The notes beneath the pieces were generated by a model. The model searched no databases, was not told the DNA's origin, and saw nothing but the letters and a program-made list of their open reading frames with translations. Made by a program: the position numbers and the translations under genes. DNA of 32,756 nt, taken from contig NVUX02000010.1 of NCBI GenBank assembly GCA_002402045.2, forward strand, positions 1-32,756. Reading direction: 5' to 3'. Positions 22,437-30,515 of the stretch are shown piece after piece. Position 1 is the first letter of the stretch; each line of letters starts with the position of its first letter. The stretch is from Paracoccaceae bacterium (GTDB taxonomy: Bacteria; Pseudomonadota; Alphaproteobacteria; Rhodobacterales; Rhodobacteraceae).

Positions 22437-24397
22437 GCGGCCACCTCTTTCTTTATCGGCACCACGGCCACATCGCGCAGCTCCAGCGTTGCTTTAATGG
22501 AACCTTTGCGGCCATCTTCATAGGTCACTTCTGTTTCGGTGCTGATGGTTGTGGAGCCATCATACAGTGCCGTTATCAAGTCATGGAACTTCTCGGCAAC
22601 GACCTTGCGGCGCACTTTACGTGTGCGGGTCATCTCGCCGTCATCCGGATCCAGCTCCTTGTGCAGCACCAAAAAACGGTAAATTTGGCAGCCAGAGAGC
22701 ATTTCATCGGTGGCGACAGATGTGTTCACCTCTTCGATATGGCTCTGGATCGTGTCCAGCACTTTCGGATGCCCTGCCAGCTCTTGATATGAGGCATAGG
22801 CCACATTGTTGCGCTCGGCCCAGCTGGCCACTGCGTTCAGGTCAATATTAATGAAGGCGGTGCAGGTTTCGCGCGTATCGCCAAACACCACGGCTTCCAG
22901 AATATTCGGGAAAAACTTGAGTTTGTTTTCAACGAACTTCGGGGCAAACATGCTGCCATCAGACATTTTTCCCACATCTTTAGCGCGGTCGATAATGCGC
23001 AGATGGCCGGAGCTTTCTTCAATAAAGCCAGCATCCCCCGTGGCCACCCAGCCCTCGGAATCTTTCGTATCTGCCGTGCTTTCGGGGTTTTTGTAATACC
23101 TTACAAAAGTGCCGGGAGAGCGGTAAAAGACCTCGCCATTCTCGGCGATTCTCAGCTCCACACCGGGGCTAGGCACGCCCACAGTATCGGCCCGCACTTC
23201 GCCATCTGGCTGCTGGGTGATAAATACGCTGGCCTCGGTTTGGCCGTAAAGCTGCTTGAGGTTAATCCCCAGCGAGCGGTAAAACTCAAAAATCTCGGGC
23301 CCAATGGCCTCGCCGGCCGTATAACCAACCCGCACCTTGGACAGGCCAAGGGTGTTTTTAAGCGGGCCATAAATCAGCAGATCGCCGATCCGGTATTTCA
23401 GCTTGTCGCCAAAGCTCACCGACTTGCCATCCAGCAAATCAGGCCCCACCTTTTTGGCGTGGGCCATAAAGGTGCGGAACAGCCATTTTTTCATTGGCGA
23501 AGCATCTTCAATGCGGATCATCACATTGGTCAGCAGGCCCTCAAAAAATCGGGGCGGCGCAAAGAAATAGCTCGGGCCAATTTCGCGCAGATCAGCCTGC
23601 ATGGTTTCCGTGCTTTCTGGGCACGCCACGCAAAAGCCTGTCCAGCAGCTTTGGCCAATGGAAAATATAAAATCACCCACCCAGGCCATCGGCAAATAGG
23701 CCAACACAGAATCGTCCATGGTAAGATTGTCAAACTCGGACGATGCCTTGGCAGAGGCAATAATATTGGTGTTGGAAAGCACCACGCCCTTGGGCTTTCC
23801 GGTGGTACCGGAGGTATAAAGCATCACGCAGGTGGAGTTTTCATCCAGCTTGGCTTGGCGCTCTTTTAGCACCGGTGCAAGGCGCTCATGCCCAGCGCGG
23901 CCCTCGGCCTGCACGTCCTCATAAGCATTCAGGTGCTTGTGCTCATACTTGCGCATCCCGCGCTTGTCATAATAAATGATCTGCTCAACATTTGGCAATT
24001 GGTCCTGAATTTCCAGAACCTTATCGACCTGTTCCTGATCTTCCGCGATGATAAACCGTGCGCCGCAATGCTCTAGCACATAGGCCATTTCTTCGGCGTT
24101 AGCGTCTTGGTAAAGCGGCACAGGAATGGCGCCGGCAGCCTGCGCGGCCAGCATTGCCCAATATAAATAGGGCCGGTTGCGGCCAATAACGGCCACAAAG
24201 TCGCCCTCATTCAGCCCTAATGCCACATAACCCATCGCCAGTGCGCTCACCTCTTCCGAGACCTGCGACCAACTCCAACTTTGCCAGATGCCATATTCTT
24301 TTTCACGATAGGCGGGCACATTGGCCCACTGCACTGCGTTTCTCGCCAGCAGCTTTGGAAATGTGTCCAAGCCTTCAGGCAGAACGTTATCGCTCAT
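22433..24397 (-). CDS. Long-chain-type acyl-CoA synthetase (AMP-binding)
   Basis: A 654-residue adenylate-forming enzyme that would activate a carboxylic acid to its CoA thioester. The phosphate loop is intact: MLYTSGTTGKPKGVVLSN (about 190-207). Further motifs are YLPMAWVGDF, GQTEASVF (A5), WVATGDAGFIEESSGHLRIIDRAKDVGKMSDG (A7/A8) and a basic end TRTRKVRRKVV resembling long-chain acyl-CoA synthetases. The substrate may still be aromatic or branched given the PaaK-like partner downstream. First gene of the leftward operon; ATG 24397 is preceded by GGGAGG. The divergent region carries a TGAAC-N4-GTTCA palindrome. Confidence 0.92.
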   Translation of the reverse strand: MSDNVLPEGLDTFPKLLARNAVQWANVPAYREKEYGIWQSWSWSQVSEEVSALAMGYVALGLNEGDFVAVIGRNRPYLYWAMLAAQAAGAIPVPLYQDANAEEMAYVLEHCGARFIIAEDQEQVDKVLEIQDQLPNVEQIIYYDKRGMRKYEHKHLNAYEDVQAEGRAGHERLAPVLKERQAKLDENSTCVMLYTSGTTGKPKGVVLSNTNIIASAKASSEFDNLTMDDSVLAYLPMAWVGDFIFSIGQSCWTGFCVACPESTETMQADLREIGPSYFFAPPRFFEGLLTNVMIRIEDASPMKKWLFRTFMAHAKKVGPDLLDGKSVSFGDKLKYRIGDLLIYGPLKNTLGLSKVRVGYTAGEAIGPEIFEFYRSLGINLKQLYGQTEASVFITQQPDGEVRADTVGVPSPGVELRIAENGEVFYRSPGTFVRYYKNPESTADTKDSEGWVATGDAGFIEESSGHLRIIDRAKDVGKMSDGSMFAPKFVENKLKFFPNILEAVVFGDTRETCTAFINIDLNAVASWAERNNVAYASYQELAGHPKVLDTIQSHIEEVNTSVATDEMLSGCQIYRFLVLHKELDPDDGEMTRTRKVRRKVVAEKFHDLITALYDGSTTISTETEVTYEDGRKGSIKATLELRDVAVVPIKKEVAA

Positions 24398-24501
24398 GCA
24401 ATCTCCTCCCTAGCGGGCTGTTGGGCCCCGTAAAATGTGCAGGCTTGTGCCCGTCGATTTCGGTTAGACTATCAACTAATTTCTATGAGGCAAGTATTAA
24501 T

Positions 24502-24515
24502 TGAACCATCGTTCA
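24502..24515. promoter_or_regulatory. Palindrome TGAAC-CATC-GTTCA in divergent promoter region
   Basis: Perfect 5-bp arms with a 4-base spacer. Sites of this form are bound by several TetR-family regulators of acyl-CoA or aromatic acid metabolism. It lies 105 bp before the acyl-CoA synthetase start and 99 bp before the sigma factor start. No regulator gene is adjacent. Confidence 0.4.
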
Positions 24516-24613
24516 GTTTATTTTTTCCACAACACCTTTTCGCCCGCCTCTTTAAAAAGATTCACTTTTCTGCCAAGGATTGTGGAAACAGATGCGTCAC
24601 ACCAATAGGATAT

Positions 24614-25156
24614 ATGGAAAAGAGTAGCGAAAAATTAGCGGCTGAGGCAGGAGCAGGCAGCGCGGAAGCGTTTCGCGTGCTCCTTGAGCGGCACTATGAC
24701 CTGATGTATCGGGTTGCTTACCGCACGCTCGGGCAACAGGCAGATGCGGAGGATTTGGTGCAGGAAATTTGCGCGGCATTGCCCAAAAAGCTGCAAAGCT
24801 TTCGCAGTGATGCAAAGTTCGAGAGCTGGCTCTACCGGGTTGTGGTGAACGCGGGCCGTGACCTAATGCGCAAACGTGGCGCGCATGCCCGCGCGGCCGA
24901 TGGTTGGGGCGATGTTGAGGTGATGCAGCGCGCCGCCGCCGTGGAAAAGAAAGAGAGCCTGAGCTGGCTCGCGCGCGCCATGCAGCGGCTTTCCCCCGAG
25001 CTGCGAGAAACCGTGGCGTTGGTGCTGGGGGAGGAGATGACCCACGCGCAAGCGGGCAAGGTGCTGGGCCTTAAGGAAGGCTCGGTGAGTTGGCGCATGA
25101 ACGAAGTAAAGAAAGAGCTCCGCAGACAAGCGCAAGCAGAGGAGATGCTGGAATGA
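24614..25156 (+). CDS. ECF-type RNA polymerase sigma factor
   Basis: A 180-residue group 4 sigma factor. Region 2 spans about residues 12-85 (AFRVLLERHYDLMYRVAYRTLGQQADAEDLVQEICAAL, then FESWLYRVVVNAGRDLMRKR), region 4 about 115-175 (RLSPELRETVALVLGEEMTHAQAGKVLGLKEGSVSWRMNEVKKELRR). ATG 24614 is used because region 2 follows at the usual distance; the frame is open up to 24437. Its stop overlaps the start of the vWA gene by ATGA (25153-25156), the usual arrangement of a sigma factor with its membrane-bound control protein. I see no clear ECF autoregulatory promoter upstream. Confidence 0.92.
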   Translation: MEKSSEKLAAEAGAGSAEAFRVLLERHYDLMYRVAYRTLGQQADAEDLVQEICAALPKKLQSFRSDAKFESWLYRVVVNAGRDLMRKRGAHARAADGWGDVEVMQRAAAVEKKESLSWLARAMQRLSPELRETVALVLGEEMTHAQAGKVLGLKEGSVSWRMNEVKKELRRQAQAEEMLE

Positions 25157-27342
25157 CTGATGACCTGAAAAAACTAGCCGCCCTGCTGCAAGAGGATGTG
25201 CCGCCGCCGCGCGCCGAGGCCAAACTGGCCGCAATGGAAGCTGGCATGGCCGCCTTTGAAAAAAACACAGAAGACGTCCAAGGATCGGCTGATGCCAAGC
25301 GTCTTACCAATAACCGCCCCCAAAACGGGCGTGGTTTTTTGGAAGGACTAAGAATTATGTTTGAGAAATTATCCCCCCGCGGCCTGATGCTCGGCGGCGC
25401 CAGCTTTGCCACCCTCGCGCTCGCCATTGTTGTGACCCAAAATGTTGGCTTTAACAGCCCCCCCTCGTTTGACCTACCCAAACCGCCAGAGATGGACGGG
25501 AATGTGCCTCGCCAAGGCATCCTTGGCGAGGCCGATACCGAAGTAGGCTATGTGACCCGCCCTGACGAGGAGACCCTGAGCGTCAACTTGCCCGATATGG
25601 TTACAGTCCTTATCGCACCGCCTGCGGAAAATGGTGACGCTGGCCAAATTGGAAAAATCACTGAAGGCAATGCGACCCAACCGGCAAACAGCCCCGCCAC
25701 CGTTGGCGCTGAAGGTATGTCGGTAACCGATGATATGCGCAGTGCACCGGCGCAGGCCCCCGAGACAGAAGCGCCGCGCGCGGCCATTTCCGCACCCCCC
25801 GAACCATCAATGTCCGTCATCGCGCCCAGCCCTGCCCCCGCTGCTGGCGGCTTGATAATGGGAATAACCGGATTCTCGGGCGTAGCGTCAAGCCAAGAAG
25901 CTACATTGTCGAATGACGCCTTGCTCCCATCTCTTGATAGTGAAAACCGTGACCAATTCGCAGGTGAAGCCGTTAGCTTGGTCAAATCTGTGCTCGATGA
26001 GCCGGTTTCCACCTTTTCGATTGATGTAGACACCGCCAGCTATAGCGTTATGCGCCGCAGCCTGCTGAATGGCTATCTGCCCAGCCCTGCCTCGGTGCGC
26101 ACCGAGGAACTGATCAATTATTTTGATTATAACTACGCCAGTCCCCAAACAGCCGAGCAGCCCTTTGCCCCGCAAGCCACCCTGATGCCCACCCCGTGGA
26201 ACAACGACACGCTGCTGCTGCATATCAGCATTCAAGGCTATGAAATCCCGATGAATGACCGCCCGCCGGTAAACCTTGTGTTCCTGATAGACACCTCCGG
26301 TTCAATGAATGCGCCGGACAAACTGCCGTTGCTCATCCAGTCTTTCCGCCTGCTGCTAACCTCGCTGAACGAGCACGATACGGTTGCGATTGTGACCTAT
26401 GCCGGCTCGGCGGGCATGGCACTAGAGCCAACTTCAGCCTCTGAGGGCCGCAAAATTCTCACGGCGCTCACGCGGCTTTCAGCTGGTGGCTCCACCGCTG
26501 GGCAAGCGGGGCTTGAACAGGCTTATGGGCTGGCAGAAAGTATGATGAAAGACGGGGAAACCTCACGGGTTATCCTTGCCACCGATGGTGACTTTAATGT
26601 TGGCATGTCTAGCACCGAAGCAATGCAGAGCTACATCGAGGACAAGCGCGAAACCGGCGTTTACCTATCAATTCTCGGCTTTGGCCAAGGCAATTATAAT
26701 GACGCTCTCATGCAAACCCTCGCCCAAAACGGCAACGGCACGGCGGCTTATATTGATACCCTCGCAGAAGCGCAAAAAGTGCTCGTAGACCAAATCGGCG
26801 GGGCGCTATTTACCATCGCGCAGGATGTGAAAATTCAGCTGGAGTTCAACCCCTCCGAGGTGGCCGAATACCGCCTGATCGGCTATGAAACCCGCGCGCT
26901 GAACCGTGAAGACTTTAACAATGACACGGTGGATGCGGGCGATATCGGCGCAGGCACGCAGGTAACGGCGCTTTACGAGATCACCCCCGTTGGCTCGGCA
27001 GCCATCAGCGTTGACCCTCTGCGCTACGGCGAGGCCCAGCCCCTGCCAGAAGGCAATGGCGAGCTGGCTTTCCTGAAGTTGCGCTATAAGCTGCCGGGGC
27101 AAGCGACCTCTAACCTAATCACGACCCCCGTGCTCAACACGCCGATGGATCAAGTGACGCAGGACGTGATTTTCTCCACTGCCGTGGCCAGCTTTGGCCA
27201 ACTTTTGCGCGGAGATACCCGCATGGGCGGCTGGGGTTTTGACGATGTATTGCGCCTCGCGCAGCAGGGAAAAGGCGAGGACATGTTCGGCTATCGCTCC
27301 GAGTTCATCCGTCTGGTTCGGCTGGCTGAAACGGCGCAATAA
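25153..27342 (+). CDS. Membrane-anchored vWA-domain protein (YfbK type), likely partner of the ECF sigma factor
   Basis: A 729-residue protein. Residues 1-75 are cytoplasmic and helical (MTDDLKKLAALLQEDVPPPR), 76-97 are a membrane helix (LMLGGASFATLALAIVVTQ), 98-265 are a Pro/Ala-rich extracytoplasmic linker, about 275-345 match the vWF_A N-terminal domain (TFSIDVDTASYSVMRRSLL), about 370-550 are a vWA domain with the MIDAS motif FLIDTSGSM at 375-383, and the rest is DUF3520-like, ending FIRLVRLAETA. N-in/C-out topology, coupling to the sigma gene and the small cytoplasmic part fit an anti-sigma or co-sensor role; that role is inferred. ATG 25153 is chosen by the ATGA overlap. Confidence 0.9.
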   Translation: MTDDLKKLAALLQEDVPPPRAEAKLAAMEAGMAAFEKNTEDVQGSADAKRLTNNRPQNGRGFLEGLRIMFEKLSPRGLMLGGASFATLALAIVVTQNVGFNSPPSFDLPKPPEMDGNVPRQGILGEADTEVGYVTRPDEETLSVNLPDMVTVLIAPPAENGDAGQIGKITEGNATQPANSPATVGAEGMSVTDDMRSAPAQAPETEAPRAAISAPPEPSMSVIAPSPAPAAGGLIMGITGFSGVASSQEATLSNDALLPSLDSENRDQFAGEAVSLVKSVLDEPVSTFSIDVDTASYSVMRRSLLNGYLPSPASVRTEELINYFDYNYASPQTAEQPFAPQATLMPTPWNNDTLLLHISIQGYEIPMNDRPPVNLVFLIDTSGSMNAPDKLPLLIQSFRLLLTSLNEHDTVAIVTYAGSAGMALEPTSASEGRKILTALTRLSAGGSTAGQAGLEQAYGLAESMMKDGETSRVILATDGDFNVGMSSTEAMQSYIEDKRETGVYLSILGFGQGNYNDALMQTLAQNGNGTAAYIDTLAEAQKVLVDQIGGALFTIAQDVKIQLEFNPSEVAEYRLIGYETRALNREDFNNDTVDAGDIGAGTQVTALYEITPVGSAAISVDPLRYGEAQPLPEGNGELAFLKLRYKLPGQATSNLITTPVLNTPMDQVTQDVIFSTAVASFGQLLRGDTRMGGWGFDDVLRLAQQGKGEDMFGYRSEFIRLVRLAETAQ

Positions 27343-27391
27343 CGCCGGTTCAAGCTGGACATTTTCTGCCAGCCATCAGTGCTGAAACAAA

Positions 27392-27419
27392 AGCGCCCCT
27401 GCTATTTTGGTGGGGCGCT
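27392..27419. terminator. Convergent terminator between vWA gene and LysR gene
   Basis: AGCGCCCC/GGGGCGCT stem (27392-27399 with 27412-27419), 12-base loop. On the minus strand it is followed by TTTGTTT, so it mainly serves the LysR gene; it may also slow read-through from the vWA gene. Confidence 0.65.
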
Positions 27420-27455
27420 AAACGAGTATTACAGATAAAAAATTCAGCGTGAACC

Positions 27456-28391
27456 CTACGAATGCCTGAGGCCCACCGGCAGATGGCCCTCCTCCTGCCC
27501 CAGCTCTTTATTGAGCAAATCAAACACCATCCTGATGCGGCGGCTTGTATTCAGCTCGCGATGCGCCACAAGCCAGATCGGAAACATCAGCGGCTCCAAA
27601 TCGGGCAATACACGTTGGACCAACGGCTCCTTATCGCCAATATTTCCATCCAATATACCAATGCCAACGCCTTGCTTAACCAGCTCCCACATCACATTGT
27701 AATTCTCGGTCAAAACAGGAAAGTTCTTCTTGGTCAGGCTCATGCCCATCGAATTCAGGCCATTCATTAACATACCGGTATTATCAAGATTTATAAAGTC
27801 AGCATTGCGCAAATCGTAAGGCCGCTTGGGGTTACCTATCCGGTCGAGGTAACCCTCTGTTGCATAAATCCGCGCGGGCACGTCGCATATTTTCTTGGCA
27901 ATCAGGTCCGGTTCTGTTGGGCGAAAGTTGCGAATGGCAATATCGGCCTCGCGCCGCCGCAGATCGCTCGGTGAATTGGAAGCCACAATTTCGACTATAA
28001 TCCCCGGCTCCAGCAAGCGCAGCTTTGCGATGATCTTAGGCAATACAAGCGCCGCATAGGTCTCGCTTGCGGCGATACAGATTGAACCGTCTATCGACTG
28101 AGATTGCCCCATGGCAGCTAAAGAAACCCGGTTGGCGGCATCCCCCATGGCGCGAACATGGTCCAAAAGTTCAAGCCCGCTCGGCGTCAGCTTCAAGCCA
28201 CGCCCGACCCGCTCGAACAAAACAATATCCAGCTCCTGCTCCAAAGCATCAACTTGCCGGCCCAAAGTGGGTTGCGCCATGCCAAGGGCGCGCGCCGCCG
28301 CCGACAAAGACCCCTCTTCGGCCGTTACCAAAAACGCCCGGGCCCTATTCCAGTCAAATTTTACCGCACGCCAATCCATGCAAATATGCAT
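27456..28391 (-). CDS. LysR-family transcriptional regulator
   Basis: A 311-residue LysR regulator. The winged helix-turn-helix is at about residues 13-72 (WNRARAFLVTAEEGSLSAAARALGMAQPTLGRQVDALEQEL, then LFERVGRGLKLTPSG). The rest is the two-lobed effector domain. The beginning MHICMDWRAVKFDW allows starts at 28391 or 28379 (MDWRAVKFDW); neither has a good ribosome site. It is divergent from the DUF4386 and dehydrogenase genes and probably controls them from the 130-bp space between. Confidence 0.92.
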   Translation of the reverse strand: MHICMDWRAVKFDWNRARAFLVTAEEGSLSAAARALGMAQPTLGRQVDALEQELDIVLFERVGRGLKLTPSGLELLDHVRAMGDAANRVSLAAMGQSQSIDGSICIAASETYAALVLPKIIAKLRLLEPGIIVEIVASNSPSDLRRREADIAIRNFRPTEPDLIAKKICDVPARIYATEGYLDRIGNPKRPYDLRNADFINLDNTGMLMNGLNSMGMSLTKKNFPVLTENYNVMWELVKQGVGIGILDGNIGDKEPLVQRVLPDLEPLMFPIWLVAHRELNTSRRIRMVFDLLNKELGQEEGHLPVGLRHS

Positions 28392-28524
28392 ATCAAACTG
28401 GCAAAATTGGTCAATTCAATTTTTCAACACGGGCGGATAAAACGGCTTCAAGACGTAAACAACACGCCAACACCACGCGATATTTCAAATAGAGACGAAA
28501 TTTTGCCTTTTGAAAGGACATGTC

Positions 28525-29199
28525 ATGACACCCCGCAAAAAACCCGATTCGCCCCATAGGCTAGCCACGCGGGCATTTGGGATATTTTTCCTGCTCGCCT
28601 TCATCAGCTATGGAGCGGGCAGCACAATGGTCGCTGATATTGCCGAAAGCGCCGACGGGCTTGCGGGCGTATTCGCCAACAAAACCACCCTCACCCTCGG
28701 CTTTATCCTTATGGCCGTTATACACTCATTCTTTACCATCGGGCTCGCGGTTATCATGCTGCCTATCCTTAAGCCCCATAACAAAACCATGGCCTATGGC
28801 TACTTTAGCGCAGCCATTACAGCAACGGTGGTCACCGTTATCGGCGCAATGTCCTTGCTTCTGCTTGTACCTCTGAGCGAGGCTTACGTTTTGGCCGAAA
28901 CCGATGCCGCGTATTTTGGCACGCTGTCAGCTCTGCTTAAGCAAGGTGGGTTTTATGGCTATCAGCTTGGCATGACCCTTTGGGGGCTTGGCGGCCTGAT
29001 GTTTTGCCACCTGTTATTCATCTCAAAGCTCGTTCCACGGGTGTTTCCGATCTGGGGTTTTGCGGGCTATGTCATTTTCATCACAGGCACGATTGGCGAA
29101 ATATTTGGCTACCCCATTGGCCTACTGCTTTCGGCCCCCGGTGGCTTGTTTGAAATCGCGCTTAGCCTTTGGCTGATCGTCAAAGGCCCAAAAACTTAA
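28525..29199 (+). CDS. DUF4386-family integral membrane protein
   Basis: A 224-residue membrane protein with about six helices. The family look is given by the N-terminal RLATRAFGIFFLLAFISYGAGS, a central KTTLTLGFILMAVIHSFFTIGLAVIMLPIL, and GLGGLMFCHLLFISKLVPRVFPIWGFAGYVIF, which match the DUF4386 layout. Function unknown. ATG 28525 is chosen for AAAGGA at 28513-28518 with good spacing. It is followed after 22 bp by the dehydrogenase gene, so the two are one operon, divergent from LysR. Confidence 0.8.
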   Translation: MTPRKKPDSPHRLATRAFGIFFLLAFISYGAGSTMVADIAESADGLAGVFANKTTLTLGFILMAVIHSFFTIGLAVIMLPILKPHNKTMAYGYFSAAITATVVTVIGAMSLLLLVPLSEAYVLAETDAAYFGTLSALLKQGGFYGYQLGMTLWGLGGLMFCHLLFISKLVPRVFPIWGFAGYVIFITGTIGEIFGYPIGLLLSAPGGLFEIALSLWLIVKGPKT

Positions 29200-29221
29200 C
29201 CCAAAATTAAGGAAAAACACG

Positions 29222-30214
29222 ATGGAAGCTGTTTCCCATTCAAAATATGGCACACCCAATGTTCTAGCGCTGGTCAACATTCCAACACCGACCCCCGGCG
29301 CCCGTGATGTATTAGTAAAAATAATGGCCACATCGGTCACCCCTGTCGATACTGTATTCCGGTCTGGGCGCTCCATACTTGCGCGGCTTTTCACCGGATT
29401 ATTTCGGCCCAAAAACCAGATTCTCGGCACCGAACTATCTGGCGTGATCGAAACCATTGGCAAAAATGTGACGCGCTTTAGCCCCGGCGACAGGGTTTTT
29501 GCCGCCGCCCCCGGCGGGTTTGGTGCCCACGCCCAGTATATCTGTATGCCACAAAACGCCGCGATCACCCAAATGCCCGATTTAATGGGGTTTGAAGTAG
29601 CCGCAGTGATTGAGAATGGCGCGTTAACCGCCCTACCGTTTTTGCGCGACGCGGCAAAACTTCAGCGCGGACAAAAGATTTTGATCATCGGAGCTTCAGG
29701 TTCAATCGGGACGTATGCTGTCCAACTCGCAGCGGGCATAGGGGCCAAAGTAACCGGCGTGTGCAGCACTACAAATCTGGAAATGGTGCGCGATCTCGGG
29801 GCGACACAGGTGATTGACTACACAAAATCAGACTTCACAAAGTCAAGCCAGACATATGACGTGATTTTTGACACTGTTGGCAAAAGCAGTTTCGGCAAAT
29901 GCTGTGCCTCCCTAGCCAAAAATGGTATTTTCATCACGACTGTGCCAGATCCGGCCACGATACTATCACCGTTGTTTCGCGTGTTTCTTGGCGGGAAACG
30001 TGCAAAAATGATGGCAACCGGCTTGCGAAAGGATGCCGACAAAATCAAGGACATGGATGCCCTCAAAACATTGGTGGTGGAAGGTAAGCTTATTCCGGTG
30101 ATAGACCGAAGCTACCCGTTGGACCAAATTGTAACCGCCCACCACTATGTGGAAAAAGGCCATAAATGCGGCAACCTTGTGATCAACATTTCACACAGCA
30201 AACCTAATTTCTGA
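29222..30214 (+). CDS. Zinc-independent medium-chain dehydrogenase/quinone oxidoreductase-like protein
   Basis: A 330-residue MDR-superfamily enzyme. N-terminal GroES-like domain: VTPVDTVFRSGR, LGTELSGVIETIGKNVTRFSPGDRVFAA. The Rossmann domain has GASGSIGTYAVQLAAGIGAKVTGVCS (about 157-182), a nucleotide-binding loop of the AxGxxG class, then ATQVIDYTKSDF. The cysteines that bind structural zinc in alcohol dehydrogenases are absent, so it is nearer to quinone oxidoreductases and NAD(P)-dependent ene- or alcohol-type reductases. AAGGAAA precedes ATG 29222. The substrate is unknown; it is co-transcribed with the DUF4386 gene. Confidence 0.88.
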   Translation: MEAVSHSKYGTPNVLALVNIPTPTPGARDVLVKIMATSVTPVDTVFRSGRSILARLFTGLFRPKNQILGTELSGVIETIGKNVTRFSPGDRVFAAAPGGFGAHAQYICMPQNAAITQMPDLMGFEVAAVIENGALTALPFLRDAAKLQRGQKILIIGASGSIGTYAVQLAAGIGAKVTGVCSTTNLEMVRDLGATQVIDYTKSDFTKSSQTYDVIFDTVGKSSFGKCCASLAKNGIFITTVPDPATILSPLFRVFLGGKRAKMMATGLRKDADKIKDMDALKTLVVEGKLIPVIDRSYPLDQIVTAHHYVEKGHKCGNLVINISHSKPNF

Positions 30215-30295
30215 CAGTGGCTCAGGGCCCATACTCAGAACCACGGCGGCTCATCCCATCAATCATTCAATACCACACTGTTATATATAATAAAT

Positions 30296-30340
30296 TGGTG
30301 ACCCCGACAGGATTCGAACCTGTGGCCTGCTGATTAGAAG
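30296..30340 (-). other. 3' half of tRNA-Arg(UCU): attachment site of a genomic island
   Basis: On the minus strand these 45 bases read from the anticodon loop (CTTCTAA, anticodon TCT) through the 3' anticodon stem, T-arm (ACAGGTTCGAATCCTGT), acceptor strand CGGGGTC, A and CCA. The 5' half is missing: bases beyond 30340 do not pair as a D-arm or acceptor. A tyrosine integrase starts 176 bp away. This is the classic att site left when an island integrates in a tRNA gene. A complete tRNA-Arg(UCU) is expected at the far end, outside the window. Confidence 0.85.
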
Positions 30341-30470
30341 ACGCGAGAACGCCATTTCTCCTGATTTCGCCAAACCACGCCTACCAACCATAAACGTCTG
30401 ATAATGCACAATTTTTCTTGACGTTGGGCACGCTCACCACGCATGACTAAACCCACATTTCGCTGCCTAT

Positions 30471-30497
30471 TGCTTCCGTAATGCTTCCGCGGAAGCA
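30471..30497. promoter_or_regulatory. Palindrome plus half-site upstream of the integrase
   Basis: TGCTTCCGCGGAAGCA (30482-30497) is a 16-base perfect palindrome, and a further half-site TGCTTCCG lies at 30471-30478. It ends 18 bp before the integrase start and could be the operator of int or an arm-type integrase site. Confidence 0.5.
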
Positions 30498-30515
30498 CCT
30501 TTGAGGGGTCAAAAC

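Noticed and set aside
21606-23869. Long plus-strand open frames (about 290-305 codons) opposite livG and the acyl-CoA synthetase
   Set aside because: They lie fully antisense to clear ABC ATPase and synthetase genes, and their His/Arg/Gln-rich peptides are typical shadow translations in high-GC DNA.
24560-24613. ECF autoregulatory promoter (GGAAAC ... CGTC) before the sigma factor
   Set aside because: The two words are only about five bases apart, far from the roughly 16-17 needed.
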